DNA of 64,000 nt, taken from assembly GCA_030867875.1 (NCBI GenBank), contig JAOWCC010000019.1, forward strand, positions 31,105,976-31,169,975, written 5' to 3'. Positions 44,868 to 56,436 of the stretch are shown piece by piece (the first letter of the stretch is position 1; each line of letters opens with the position of its first letter). This DNA comes from Actinernus sp. WN-2022. Its lineage: Eukaryota > Cnidaria > Anthozoa > Actiniaria > Actinernidae. The notes beneath the pieces were generated by a model. It was not told the DNA's origin. It did not search any database and saw only the letters and a list, made by a program, of their open reading frames with translations. The position numbers were made by a program, and so were the translations under genes.

Positions 44868-47808
44868 GCAAGTTTGTATATAGATGTATTGAGGTTGAAT
44901 ATTTTGTTATGTTCGTGTTCGTCTGGTATGCTTGGATTAGAAAATATTGCCATTCAAAACTAACCACGGTCCAAGATTCGTGTCTCCATTTGATCATAGC
45001 ACATTTGAGCTCTGAATATCTTGGGATTAAGCATGTCTATGCATTCAGCACCATTGAGATGTTTCAGCCCAAATTGGAAGACTGTAATTATAAACCATGC
45101 GAACATGATTTCGAATTGTTATTCTTTTATTCACATGGACTTCACCAAACCAAATTGGCAACAACTAGCGGTTGAAATTTCTCGCCAAGTTATTCAACGG
45201 CTAAGTTCTAGAATGTGTTCAATGGTATCAAATACCTAAAATGGCCGACCTTCTCAGTTTGTGTGATGTAATTCTACACCATTTCCTGCCGAGATATTGG
45301 TCTTTCATTTATTCACCCAGCAGCGAAGGCGTTTGTATGGGCTAGCGAGGCCGTATGTTTGTATCTGGCGGATTTGGCCGGCTCTGAATTCATTGAAACT
45401 GGATCAACAATTAACGCAAATAAAACTTAATGCAAATTGAGACCCTAAACCAATTTTCTCTATAATGGGGTCATTTCTGTTGCTAAATGCTATCACCGAG
45501 CCATTAGGCCGATCTGTAAAAACTCTAACCCTGAAAAACTCCGGACGTATCGCGAGCAGCTTGGCAAAGGTTTGCGGTTCACACACTTACACCACACCCG
45601 TGATAGCAGTTCCGTGTGTCATTGGGTGTGTACACCTGTTTTCAAATTTACACGACTTCTGGACAAAACAAAAACATTTCCACAAAGCTTGCGTAAATTT
45701 TGTTTGCGATTACTACGACGCATTTTATCGCCGCTCTTTCTTCCAGTCCCTCGATAAAATTTATATTTTCGATTAATTTCTGAATTCTCCGCGAAATTCA
45801 ACTAAAATTGCTACATCTTATTGGGAAGACGTTTATCCCAGTATATTCAACAATGAATACGTATACGTACTACATAAGGCTATTAAACAAGAGCGAGGGA
45901 AAATACAAGGAAACACCCTTCAAAGGCCAGCTATTGTTTTGTCTGATGTTTATCACTTTGAAAACTGAGAGTGAAAAGTTCATTTGCGTGTTTTTGGTAA
46001 ATGTCACGGTTATCAAATTCACCTTATTTATGTGCTAACAAGGACTGCTTAAGTTTCGTCTTTTGATGCGGAGCTCCTTTGACAAATTTTGGATGACTGC
46101 ACGATACAATAGACTTAGAATGATATGGAAAATATAATTTAATCAAATGCATTTTCGGCTGACAACTACGAGACAGCTACGTGAAAGGGAATCTAATACG
46201 TCAAAGTAAAATGTGTAAATTATACTGTGACTTGCCGTTAATGAGAGAGGCCTAGACGAATTTGAAAAGAACTTAGCGCCATTTTCTCGACCTCAGAGTG
46301 AGGAACTACCGTTTCAGGCCTACACGTTTCAGCTTAGAGTGGATTTATTAGCCTGTAAATGGTAAAGTTACGGTTAAAAGTATATGTATGCCTTTCCTAT
46401 TGTTCTTGTCTGTATGACCAATAACGGAACTGCAAGTTGCAAGTGATAGGGGTGATTGACCGTACCTTTTAGGGGTAGTCTCCGGCGCCCCCGTACCATT
46501 TAGTTGGTCCTTTGATGAAAGCAAGAGAAAATGATGCTAATTATGCAACACAAGTCCCGTGCCTTTTTAGGGATGTCATTTCATTTCTCAAACTGATTGA
46601 CAATGCTTTTGGAAATCTTCATGAAAAAAGTGTTTGATGTAGTTAGATGTATTTTTACTGTGTGCTTGTGATTATATGGTCATACCTTTTAGGGGTCAAA
46701 AACAATTTGATTTTCTAGGCTTTTATTTTATTTATGCGTACCTTTTAGGGGTCATTTTTGAAGCTCCTGCCGATCACCCCTATCACTTCAAATAGGGAGT
46801 TTCTCCAGCTAAAGTCTTGCCGATATCTTGTATTATTAACATTTACTTAACGAAAAGTGCCCTCTCTCGAATAAGTGCCCCCTCGGCAATTATTGTTAAT
46901 TCTGGATCGATTTGGACCAAGCTGATATCGCGGAGAGTGAAAACCTCGAGACTTTCCTGGTTTTATAAGTCGACATATATAGCTACTAAAAACGGATAAA
47001 GCGGTCGACAGAGCTTTGAAGTATTGATATATCTGTTCGACATGCAGTAATAATCTACTCAAGATGCAATCGTCTTTAGTTTTAATTATTGATTATCGCC
47101 GAGGAGATATGACTACAGTTTGTTCATTTATAGGGCCGGACGTGCACTCGCTTCATGTTTTTGATTGTCCAACAACAAGCCGACCAGTGTGAAAACCGCA
47201 AATAGTGATAGCGAGAAAATTATTTTCACATCACGAGAAACCACAAACTTTCAAAGATTTCAAAACATGATAATGGGTCAGTCCAGAGGATCAGGAATCG
47301 AAAGTAAAAACATACGGTACGTTCCATTATGCCTAATGTAAACAACATACGGAGATTTAGAAATTTCTAGACGGATTTATTGTCGAGTGAGAGAAACGAA
47401 GCTTTCTTTATCGAGACATCAGCAAAAGTGAAAAGGCATAACATTTCAAGTGCCTTGATAAATCTTAGCTTCTCAAACGCTTTTGGGCTCTCCACTGTTT
47501 GGGTTTCAAATTTGAATATGAAAGGCACCGAATTGTTTTGAACGAGCGATGTCACTAACGCACATTTTTGATAAGCTCCTCCACTCTTTATACAGCGGAA
47601 ATTCGCAAAGAAGGGAGATTCGCCGGCGCTTGGTATGTCGGCGGGAGAAATAATCTCGGGCGACCATGTGAAAAGTTATTGAACTTCCAGGGAATATGAT
47701 CAAAGTCTCTCTTTCTTCTCTTCCCTAACAAGGTTTCGTTGGTTTCCGCGTTTCCGGTGTACCAGCGATTTCGCCTCACCGTGAATTCGCCCACCGGGGG
47801 GAGTGAAT

Positions 47809-47842
<34 letters not shown>

Positions 47843-50800
47843 TTCCTCGCCCCCCTCTAGCGATTTCGGTGGAGGTGGGGGTGAAGAAACCCTAGAACAG
47901 CCCCTGGAAGCTCATGCTCGAGGGTAGGTTACACAATAGTTTCGGCGGTGCATTTGTAATTCCATGTTTGTAGCGTATACGGCCGGGATGACGACATCGA
48001 TGGTTTCGTCGTCCATCTCGCCTGTGCAACCGCGCCTTATTAGTTCCAGTCTCTCCGCGCATTTTATTTTATTAATTTTTTGTTCTCACCTGACCGACCG
48101 ACCCAATTTTTGAAAACCCCACCGATGACAAACGGGAAAAAAAATAGGGATGACCTAATGAAGTTGACGTAATTATTGTGGTATGTAAGTTTTTATAACC
48201 TGTAATGCTCGCGTTGATCCATCTATTTTGAAAGAACTTTGCCGAATAAAGAAGCGTTACCGACTTGCGTGCTTTGTTCTATTTTCAATTGAGGTGCTTG
48301 TTAATTCGGTAATTAGATCAGTTCTAACGTTGCATCGTCGGTTACCATATAGACTGCTATATCAGACGTTTATTTTCACTCCTAAACTCGACATACGACA
48401 TGCCGTGACATTGAAATGGTTTTCCAATTGTTTTGTCCTTCTGATCCAATCAAATTACAGAGATACGGTAAAGCAAAGTTACAGTGCAGTCGAGTCGGTT
48501 TCAGGGTGCGCCAAGGTCCAGGGTGCGCTAAGGATTATAATAGATGCTAAACTGGAAAGGAGAACTGAAATAACTCGTTTTTGCATCGAATTAACGCGTT
48601 TTTGCAGCAAATTAACTGTGTTTTCGCTGCTGTTAGTGATTAACATGTCTATGCTCAGCCAATCAGAATTGAGTATTTTTGTATCTGTATTATTAAAGTA
48701 GAAAATAGGAACACTTTCCCCGTATTTCCGAAGTATAGAGCAGATTATGTTACCCTGCGAGCAGAGCCTTTTTCGTGGAGTTGAATAAGGTTCTGCTGGG
48801 GATACTCCCATAGGATGGGGGTCGGGATTTCAGTTGACCTTCTAGGTCCTAGATGGGGTATATTTCTGTTCAATTTTGGAATGCAATATTTTGGCCCTAT
48901 GAATCGAGATGGGGTATATTTCTGCTCAATGTTTTGGCTATTTTCTCTCTCTTAGTTTTGCCCCCAGTAGTGAGGTTCAGAAATCACGCGATGCATGCAG
49001 GTAATTAACAAAAAAGATTTATTACGGCGGAAAGCTTATCTTATCAAAAGGCTGTGCTACTTCAGCGCTGATAACGCGAAAGTATCAGGTCCTGTTATTG
49101 TTTTCGTGGAGACTTTTGAAAATGGTTCGGAAATTAATGTCAGCGATCAAGAGGAGCTTGTAATGAAAGGCTTCAACACTTACATACGCACTTGTCAGTA
49201 TATAGTTCTCTTCGAATGCTGCAAAGATATGAAAACTTTACTTTCATTTCCGGTCTGAAATGGGGTACCAAATGTCACCCTTTAGTCTGAGATGGGGTAG
49301 GAAAAATAGATTTTTTTTAGGTCTGAAAAGGGGTAAGGGAGCGGTCATTAATTACTGGGGGGGGGGGGGGGGGGGGGGGGGTGGGGGGGTGGGGGTATGG
49401 CCGGTAAATTTAGGGGGAGGACTAAGATTTTTTGGGCTTCGATTTGGGGAGGGTCACAAATTTTTGGGCGTCTGTTTTAACGATGAAACTTTTACAATAT
49501 GTTTAGGCTACTTCAATCGACCATTCAGCTCCACCTTGGAAATGTCCCTTAACCAGCAATCAGCGCGTGCTGGATGCTGCTAATGGGCAACGTTCGAGAC
49601 CTCAAACATTCTGCTTAATAACGAGGTTTTCAGGAGTAAAACAAAATAAATGCTTTCCTCTTTTGTTAAAAAAGAGACGTCATTTTTTATGTTTTGGGAA
49701 GGGCCAAGAATGTTTGGGCTGATGTTTTGGGGAGGGCCAACATATTTTACCGGGCCTCCCCATATATTACTGAACTTGAATCGGTGGTTTATTTAGTTTC
49801 TTTAGTAAAACTATTTTTGTCCCACATAAAAAGTCTGTTTGTGTGAGATATAATTTAACGTTATTTGTCTTGTGATCACATTTCAGATGGCGTCGGACCG
49901 GGAAAAATATCAGTTATTGGTGGCAGTTCTCTTGCAAGCAACGCTGACTACGATGAAGTTAATACATTCGTAGTGTTTATTGGCTATCCAAGAAGTGGGC
50001 ACACTCTAGTCAGCTCGCTTATCGATGCACATCCTCACGCTATCATTGCCAACGAATTTGACATCATTGGCAGATGGGTGAAATGGAAACCAGAACAGAG
50101 AAACAAGTATTTCCTGTTTGATCAGTTGTACAAAAACTCCCGTGAGGAGTCGAAGACAGGGTTTCGATCAACGACCGCTCATCACATGTATAGTTATGCC
50201 GTACCGAGCCAGTGGCAGGGAAGATTTAAGGACACGCTAAAGGTTAGTTATTTCCGCGGATAATTGCATAAGGGAGCAGGTCAAAACACATGCCCCAGAT
50301 AGGGACCCATTTTTTTTCACTTAGACACAGCTGTCAGCGCAGGGTACCACCCCCATCCCCCATTTTTCACTATCTATTTCCATTCTGGGGGCGCCTAGGG
50401 ATAACTTTAGTACAGCAAATGAAATGATAGCATAAGACAAAACATGCAGTGTATTTGTTTCGAGATTATGCCATTTAGCTTCGGAGATATTTAAGAACAA
50501 TATTTTTATAATATCGAGTTTTTTCTCCAGAGGGGATGGCAGGCAGCAGCCCCCACCCCCCTACCCCAAAATGGATCCGTCTTGAGGGTATGTGTTTGAC
50601 CTGCTCCCTAATTGCCTCAGTCCTGGTTAGCTCAGTGGTTAGTAAGCACCCGTCTCACGTGTGGGAGGTCGAGGACTCAAACCCTGAACCAAAAGTAAGA
50701 GTAAGAATAATTATTTATTGGCACCTTGAATTGAAACACAAGAAAGTGCTGCCATTTCTCGAACTGCAAATGGTTAAGTAATGCTCCGGATAAGAAGGAA

Positions 50801-53348
50801 AGGGCTGAACGGCAAGGAATGTAAAAAGGTGCTAATTTTTCTGTTTCTTTCTTGTAATTTCATTGGTTGATACTCATAAATTCAATAGAAGATCGAAGTA
50901 ATGCACTTTCGTTAGATCTCATCATTGAAGTTTAAATTTATATTTGATTAAACTAACTATATATCATTTGATTTTGGAGAAATTCATGAATGCGGAATGT
51001 TATCAAATTTGTGATTCAATGATCTTATGGTGTTTGCTTTTCGTTCCAGTTCACAGTAAAAATGGTTAACAGCACAGTTTCCTACAATTTTCGCTTGTAA
51101 CTTTGACTGTGGACATCTCAGACAGCAGTTCAGGCATATTCTAGCAAAGGGCGTTAAATCGTAAGCCCTTCAACGGCCTCAAATTATCAGTCATAAAGAC
51201 TGTCATGATCACAAGTTACCGACAATAACTTGAAAATGAAACACTAATTAATATGACATTTTGTCATATTAATATTGTACTCGATTTTCACATCAGGAAA
51301 GTAGGATGCTTCCCTGGTGCGCTAGCGGTCCTTACCAGACCTCAACTCTTCGATTCCAAAGGGGGAGAGGGAGAGGGGGATCGATACCAAACTGACGGGG
51401 ATGCTCGGCAAGAATTCTTAATTGAAGACCCTAAAGGACCTGATACGCTTTTACACCTCTCAGGCTAAAATTAAAAGTTTTGGTGCAACAGTTCTGCATG
51501 TTTTAAAAAAGACTCGACAATCAACGTAACTTACTGGTCAGTCTCGAACTACAAATGGTTAGAACTTCACGTCTTCTCGGATAAGTAAGTTAGCTCGTAG
51601 GCCCTTCATCGACCTCAAGCTTTCACATCCGTCTCCATAGGTAACTCAAACGAACAAGATCCCAAAGAGTTACTAAGACAGGATAGTTTGCCTCCTAATG
51701 AGGGCCAAGTATCCTATTTGTCAAATATAGCCGGGCACATCCCACAATCCCCGGCCCTCTCCTCCGATGACCTTGAGTGATTGTCGCCTTGTAGTGTTAG
51801 CAGGCGGCCTAACTACATACACCTTGTTCTGTGGGTAGGTCATAGGCGCCAAGAAAGGAGGAAAAACGACAAGACAACTCACAAAACAGAAAAGATCTGA
51901 CATCATGGATTCCATCACCAAGGCTCTAAACGTGAAGTTCAGGTTCCTGCACGTGGTTCGTAATCCGTATGACAACATAGCAACCATGTTGCTAAGGACA
52001 AAGAAGAAGCGTATAGCCATCAAAAATAACGGCCGAAAGGTATGTGGGTGTTTACGCTCTACTTTATAGCCCCGGGAAGGCCTTCAGGAGTCCGAGTAGT
52101 TAGTTTCTCACCTTTCACCGTAAATACAGCTCGGGCTTCCTGTGGCTCAGGTTTATTTACATATAGCTCGGGCTTCCTGTGGCTCAAATACATGTATTTT
52201 TATGTAGTAAGCGAGACGAGCCGCACGCCAAATCAACACATACATGCAGAATCAAGTCAAAAGGTATTTTATTTCACAATTTGCTAAGAAATAATGGATT
52301 AACATGACAAATACACAAAATGAGAGGATGGTTAGCCTGTGCTCATATCAAACTTGGTGGTCTGACAGCTCTTCCAAATATGGAATATAGAATTTTCTTA
52401 ATATGGAAGAGGCCGCGGGAAGTTCAAAACGATTCTTTTGCTTGTTATTTTATTGGTATGCAATATAAACTATACAGGATTTCGGCAGAGCTTTATTTTC
52501 TCAGTTATCGGAAAGAAGGCTCTGCTTGCAGGATAGAACCAATCATGCCTAAACCAGAAAGAGTACCCTCTGGAAAATCACTACGTTTATATAAACTCTC
52601 TCCCCTGTATAGATGGGGATAACAGCCTTGTTTGTTGGTGTGCTTTATGTGTGTTTATAAACAGCAACACAAGCAACTAGATAGTGAGGTCAGTAGCCGT
52701 TATATATTAGGTTAGACTTCACTGTTCTGTAGGTCGTATCCTATTGGACTTCACTGATAAAGAATCCCATTGTTTTAGGGTTTGGGGTTGTATTGTTTTA
52801 GGGGTAGGCTATTGTTTGGGTAACCAATAACATTTCGCGTTGCAAACGGTGAAGTCTTCCCCTATATATTGGCCAGCAAGACAGTTCACTTGATAGTTCT
52901 TTGGACTATCCGCTGAATACAAATTGAAATGAAATGAAATGGTATCTATCAGTTACATAGGATTCCGTCAAAACTCACTTCTCCTTTTTAAATTCATATT
53001 TATTTTATTTCTGTACAGTTCAATAACACCCAAGCCCTCGAGATTGAAATAATCAAGTACTTCGATTTGGCGACAAGAAACCAACTCCTAGCTGGGAAGT
53101 ACAAAAACAGTGTACTCGAAGTACAAGGTACCAACCTCATACGAAAACCCAAAGAGACCCTGAAACGCGTATGCAAGTTTCTTGGCTTGTCTTGTAGTCA
53201 AAAATACTTAAAAGACTGTGCGAAGATCATATTCAAAAGTCCATCAAAAACGAGGCACAATGTAGTTTGGACGAGTGAGCAGAAGAAAAAGATTAAAGCG
53301 ACCATGAAAAGGTATTCGTTTTTTAAGGATTACAGCTTTGAGACATGA
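44744..53348 (+). CDS. type II membrane sulfotransferase, 336 residues, four exons
   Basis: Model: 44744-44867, 49887-50242, 51839-52039, 53019-53348; 1011 nt, 336 residues plus TGA. Residues 1-7 are a short cytoplasmic tail with Arg-Arg, then a signal anchor (VCVAAVVFITFIMLW), and a basic stem (FRRRGRKK). The catalytic domain has the PAPS 5'-phosphosulfate loop FIGYPRSGHTLVSSL and the 3'-phosphate site HVVRNPYDNIATML. Such proteins act in the Golgi lumen and transfer sulfate from PAPS to glycans or proteins; the acceptor cannot be inferred. The first intron (5 kb) uses AG|GCAAGT, a GC donor. It is chosen because its phase alone fits exon 2. The frame is open upstream of 44744, so an earlier start cannot be excluded. 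Confidence 0.85.
46435..46795. mobile_element. inverted-repeat element with internal ACCTTTTAGGGGT repeats
   Basis: Ends gtgataggggtgat and atcacccctatcac. Interior carries three copies of taccttttaggggtc near 46463, 46681 and 46736. No ORF. Located in intron 1 of the sulfotransferase gene. Confidence 0.75.
47810..47842. repeat. poly-C tract of 33 bases
   Basis: Unbroken run of C in intron 1 of the sulfotransferase gene. It produces a false proline-rich ORF. Confidence 0.95.
48780..49395. repeat. GGGTAT-type degenerate repeats ending in poly-G
   Basis: Repeated agatggggtatatttctgct and tctgaaatggggta words, ending in a G run at 49357-49381. Related to the arrays at 5137-6155. Confidence 0.7.
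49887..50242 (+). CDS. sulfotransferase exon 2: PAPS 5' loop
   Basis: Acceptor tgatcacatttcag and donor AAG|GTTAGT enclose 356 nt. It contains GYPRSGHT, followed by DAHP and ANEFDIIGRW, the usual surroundings of the PSB loop in this superfamily. Confidence 0.93.
50272..50608. mobile_element. Harbinger-like MITE, 337 bp, TAA duplication
   Basis: TIR gggagcaggtcaaaacacat, inverted at the right. TAA at 50269-50271 and 50609-50611. It inserted 29 bp after the donor of sulfotransferase exon 2. Confidence 0.88.
50617..50830 (+). mobile_element. tRNA-derived SINE (family A)
   Basis: A-box ggttagctcagtggttagt, B-box ggactcaaaccctg; body degenerate. Lies just next to the 50272 MITE. Two tail fragments of the same family are at 51145-51185 and 51530-51640. 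Confidence 0.75.
51839..52039 (+). CDS. sulfotransferase exon 3: PAPS 3' site
   Basis: Acceptor ttctgtgggtag, donor AAG|GTATGT; 67 whole codons. Contains FRFLHVVRNPYDNIATM, the conserved Arg and region that bind the 3'-phosphate, then a Lys/Arg-rich stretch. Confidence 0.93.
52741..52846 (-). repeat. R1 copy d (diverged)
   Basis: Shares aagaatcccattgttttagg and ggtaggctattgtttgg in inverted orientation with 1418-1570. In the last intron of the sulfotransferase gene. Confidence 0.55.
53019..53348 (+). CDS. sulfotransferase exon 4: C-terminus
   Basis: Acceptor tatttctgtacag, 110 codons ending TGA. Includes IRKPKETLKRVCKFLGLSCS, typical of the late helix that follows the PAPS site, and the end KKIKATMKRYSFFKDYSFET. 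Confidence 0.92.
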   Translation, partial: FNNTQALEIEIIKYFDLATRNQLLAGKYKNSVLEVQGTNLIRKPKETLKRVCKFLGLSCSQKYLKDCAKIIFKSPSKTRHNVVWTSEQKKKIKATMKRYSFFKDYSFET

Positions 53349-55417
53349 CATAGAATGTACGCAAGCCTCGACAATATGGATGACTGTGTATTCATAGTTC
53401 TACAGCTGTCAGTTAAAACACTTCACACCAATCAGAACGCGGTTATCTTCCAGGGAAAATACGGTCTCCGTTTGGTTCCACAAGCTCAACAGGAGGTTAA
53501 AACACAAGCTTGAGTTCTTCGAAAAGATTTTGAATATTTCAGCAAGGTGGGAATCGAGATGGCATTGGGAATGTTACGAGACCATCGCTCTGGGATAGAT
53601 CCAGGATTCTGCAAGGTTTGAAGCATCAAAATCAATTGGCAACCTCTTTGTTGTCCTTCGGAAGCGAGCGAGCCCTACTTTTCCCGTCGGTCATGTTTGT
53701 TTTGAACTTGAGGCATAGCAACAGTCAGTACGTAACTAAGGATACGGAGTTATTTATGCCGCTGCACGTGGAGCTTTGAATCAGCGACCGCAGAGTAAAC
53801 TGCGAAGCTTTTCTTTTCTATTTAAACATCAATTCTTTGTTTGCTCCAAGAGCGGGAGCACATCTAGGGCGGAGCTACAGTTTGTAAACTGGACTTTAAG
53901 AAAGAAAATGTAGGGGAAAAAACTCCGAACAAGCGTCGGTTACTGAACTTTGCTTGTAGCTAGCTTAATGTTTCAGACCAAGGGCTGCTAAAATTAATTC
54001 AGTTCTCACTGTAATATGCAGTTGAACATGTCTTTAGTTGTTTGATCATGGTATGCTGTTAGATGTAACCGAATACAAGATGTTGCTGTTCAAATAGTGA
54101 AGTTTTACTTTTAACCATAATGTTGTTACGTTTGGCTTTTTTAGCCAATCAGAGCGCGCGTTATATCGTGGCTATATCAAATTTTGGTAAGACTTTTTCT
54201 AGCCAATCAGAGCGCGTGCTCTGCCGTCCATGCTCTGCCGTCCATGCTCTGCCGTCCATGCCCTCGCGTAGCTGAAAACGGCGCGCGTGTATCTTCACGG
54301 ATATGCGCAGTGTCGGGGCAGTGTGCAAAAAAAACAGGTCCCACATTGGAGAGACGGTCTGTATGCATCAAGACCGGTATTGTACCTTCACATTTTTTAC
54401 CGTTTGGGGAAGTCCGTGATGAATCGTGAGTATTTGCCAACAGTACTTTGAAAGTCCTTGGACTTAGAAAAGGATTTCAAAGTACTAGAGAGAACTTCGA
54501 TGGGATTTCAAAGTACTGCACGTGGTACAAATCGAAACCTCTGGTTGGCTACTTACCTCATGAATTATTAAGTAGTTTTTGAATTGTGTATAGAAACCAT
54601 AGAAAGCCAGGCTCAACCTGGTCTGGACAAGTAAACAGAAGAGCTCAAGTCTTTTACGAGATGCAAGTTTGATGACCAGCACAAAAAAAACACGACCAGA
54701 AATGCAAACAAAAGCGTTGTATAGTGCTCACCGTTTTTTGGCAGACTGTTAATAGATTAATTTGTTGATGGCATGTTGTTTTATATACCCTGCAAAAAAC
54801 GTCATTTTTTTTCTAGCTGAAAATGATGTGACATTGAAACATCTTTTGTTTTCAAGATGCAGCGAATTGCGCAAAGAACAAAGGGATTCCGCTGATATTT
54901 GGGTCTGAAAGGTAATAATAAACCAGGGCAATGCAACTCATCCCTCCCATTAGAAGAGGTCAGGCCGGTGCAAATCCGTCACGCGCATTTGCTATATATT
55001 GTCGGCGCGCGGCCCGAAAACTAAAATGAAACAACAGGCAAATGCCGTGATTTTTAAATTTCTGCTTAAAAGTATGCATTTATGAACTGTTTTGTCAAAA
55101 AATAAGAAAACTACTTAAAAGATAAGCCTAAGACTTTAACAGGTTGAAGTTTTCTTAATTTGTAATTCACTGTGAGTTTACTAAGTTATAAAATGATTTA
55201 CTACCTCGGTAATTTGTATTTGATACCAGAGCCTTCGTTCTTTCAGCCAGCGGAGCATACCGTTTTGCCGGGGTGTGGTGCAAACCTATGCGAGAAATCG
55301 CTGCGAAAAGAATAGAGAAGGTGAAGTGGATGGAATTAGTTTCTTCCTCCCCCTCCAATCCCCTCTCCTCATCCCACCCCCTACACATCCCTCGCTTTTC
55401 CTATTCCTCTGTTTATA
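53349..55417. other. spacer with short tandem repeat
   Basis: 54218-54260 is three copies of tgctctgccgtcca. Two agccaatcagagcgcg words flank it at 54143 and 54201. No exon was recognised. The missing last exon of NAA35 could lie in this region but was not found. Confidence 0.5.
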
Positions 55418-55569
55418 GAGGTTTTGCACCATCACGTGATGGCAGCCATGTTCATTGGTGGCAGGAACAATAGACGGAAGCCATGTTGGATGGCAGGAAC
55501 AATAGAATGTTATTCCTCTGATATTAACCAAATCATTGTTCCTGCCACCACGTGATGGTGCAAAACCCC
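55418..55569. mobile_element. MITE, 152 bp, TA flanks
   Basis: TIR gaggttttgcaccatcacgt, inverted right end with one change, flanked by TA on both sides as in Tc1/mariner-type elements. No ORF. Confidence 0.78.
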
Positions 55570-55727
55570 TATTGTCTGCACACTCGATCTCCCTCGAAAC
55601 GCCTGCTTTGATTCCCACCCGAGCTGACTGTACGCAGATCTTAAATGAAAGCCTGTTGTACACTAGCGTCTGTCTCTTGAATTCAGGTACGATTCTCATA
55701 GATCACGTGCAAAACCAACTGCAGATC

Positions 55728-55930
55728 CTGGGATTGAATCATGAAAGCGAGGTCGGTCGGGCTGTTTTAGTCAAAGATTAAAAGATCGTTACCTTGACAA
55801 AAGCGCCACCTTACCATTTTGTTTTAAGAAATATTCCTTAACTTAAAAATGTCGGGAATAGCACGAAAACAGGTAAATTAACCATCCTCGACCGACCGAC
55901 TTTGCTTTCATGATTCGACGGCCCCAGGAC
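55728..55930. mobile_element. inverted-repeat element, about 200 bp
   Basis: Ends cctgggattgaatcatgaaa and the inverse of cctggggccgtcgaatcatg, continuing to gtcggtcgg. No ORF. Confidence 0.7.
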
Positions 55931-56436
55931 CCAGCAATGGGTTTTCCATGTTGTCTATTGATAGAGTAGGCATCTGTTTGCATATCAAATTCGACTAGTA
56001 ATTTGACTGGATAATGTACATTAACTCTCGTTTACATTTACTGAAGTCAGACAGCCACAGTTGATATCCCAGCCCTCCCCCGACACCCTATAATTCATAT
56101 ATCCCTGCACGGTGGTTGCTCTTGTTGTCGAAATCCACGGCAAGACCGCATTGCTTCACAGGTGAGATCACACAGGAGCTGCGGGACACCTGAGGGGCGT
56201 TGGTGATCACGCGCATGCGTAGTGGGCCTCGTGGATACAGTTTTGTGCGAGTCATCAAAGCGAGGCTGTTCGTCTAGACGAGGCGCATGATGGGAAAGGC
56301 ACGATGCGACGAAAACTCGAATACTGGGACGTTCTGTGAAGGGGAAGATAAACAGGGATGAATGTTAGAATGCCGGCGTGCAAGGCCATACTTGTAACTT
56401 GTAACGCAACGCCGGACTGAAAGCAATGCGTTGCAG

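Noticed and set aside
48228..48701. 157-codon plus-strand ORF
   Set aside because: It starts at a non-ATG codon, lies in an intron, has no recognised domain and overlaps repeat-like sequence on both strands.
56088..56216. Minus-strand 42-codon ORF containing AVDFDNKSNHRAGIYEL, considered as the missing NAA35 terminus
   Set aside because: Only a faint FD..H..L resemblance to the family end, and no good phase-0 acceptor.
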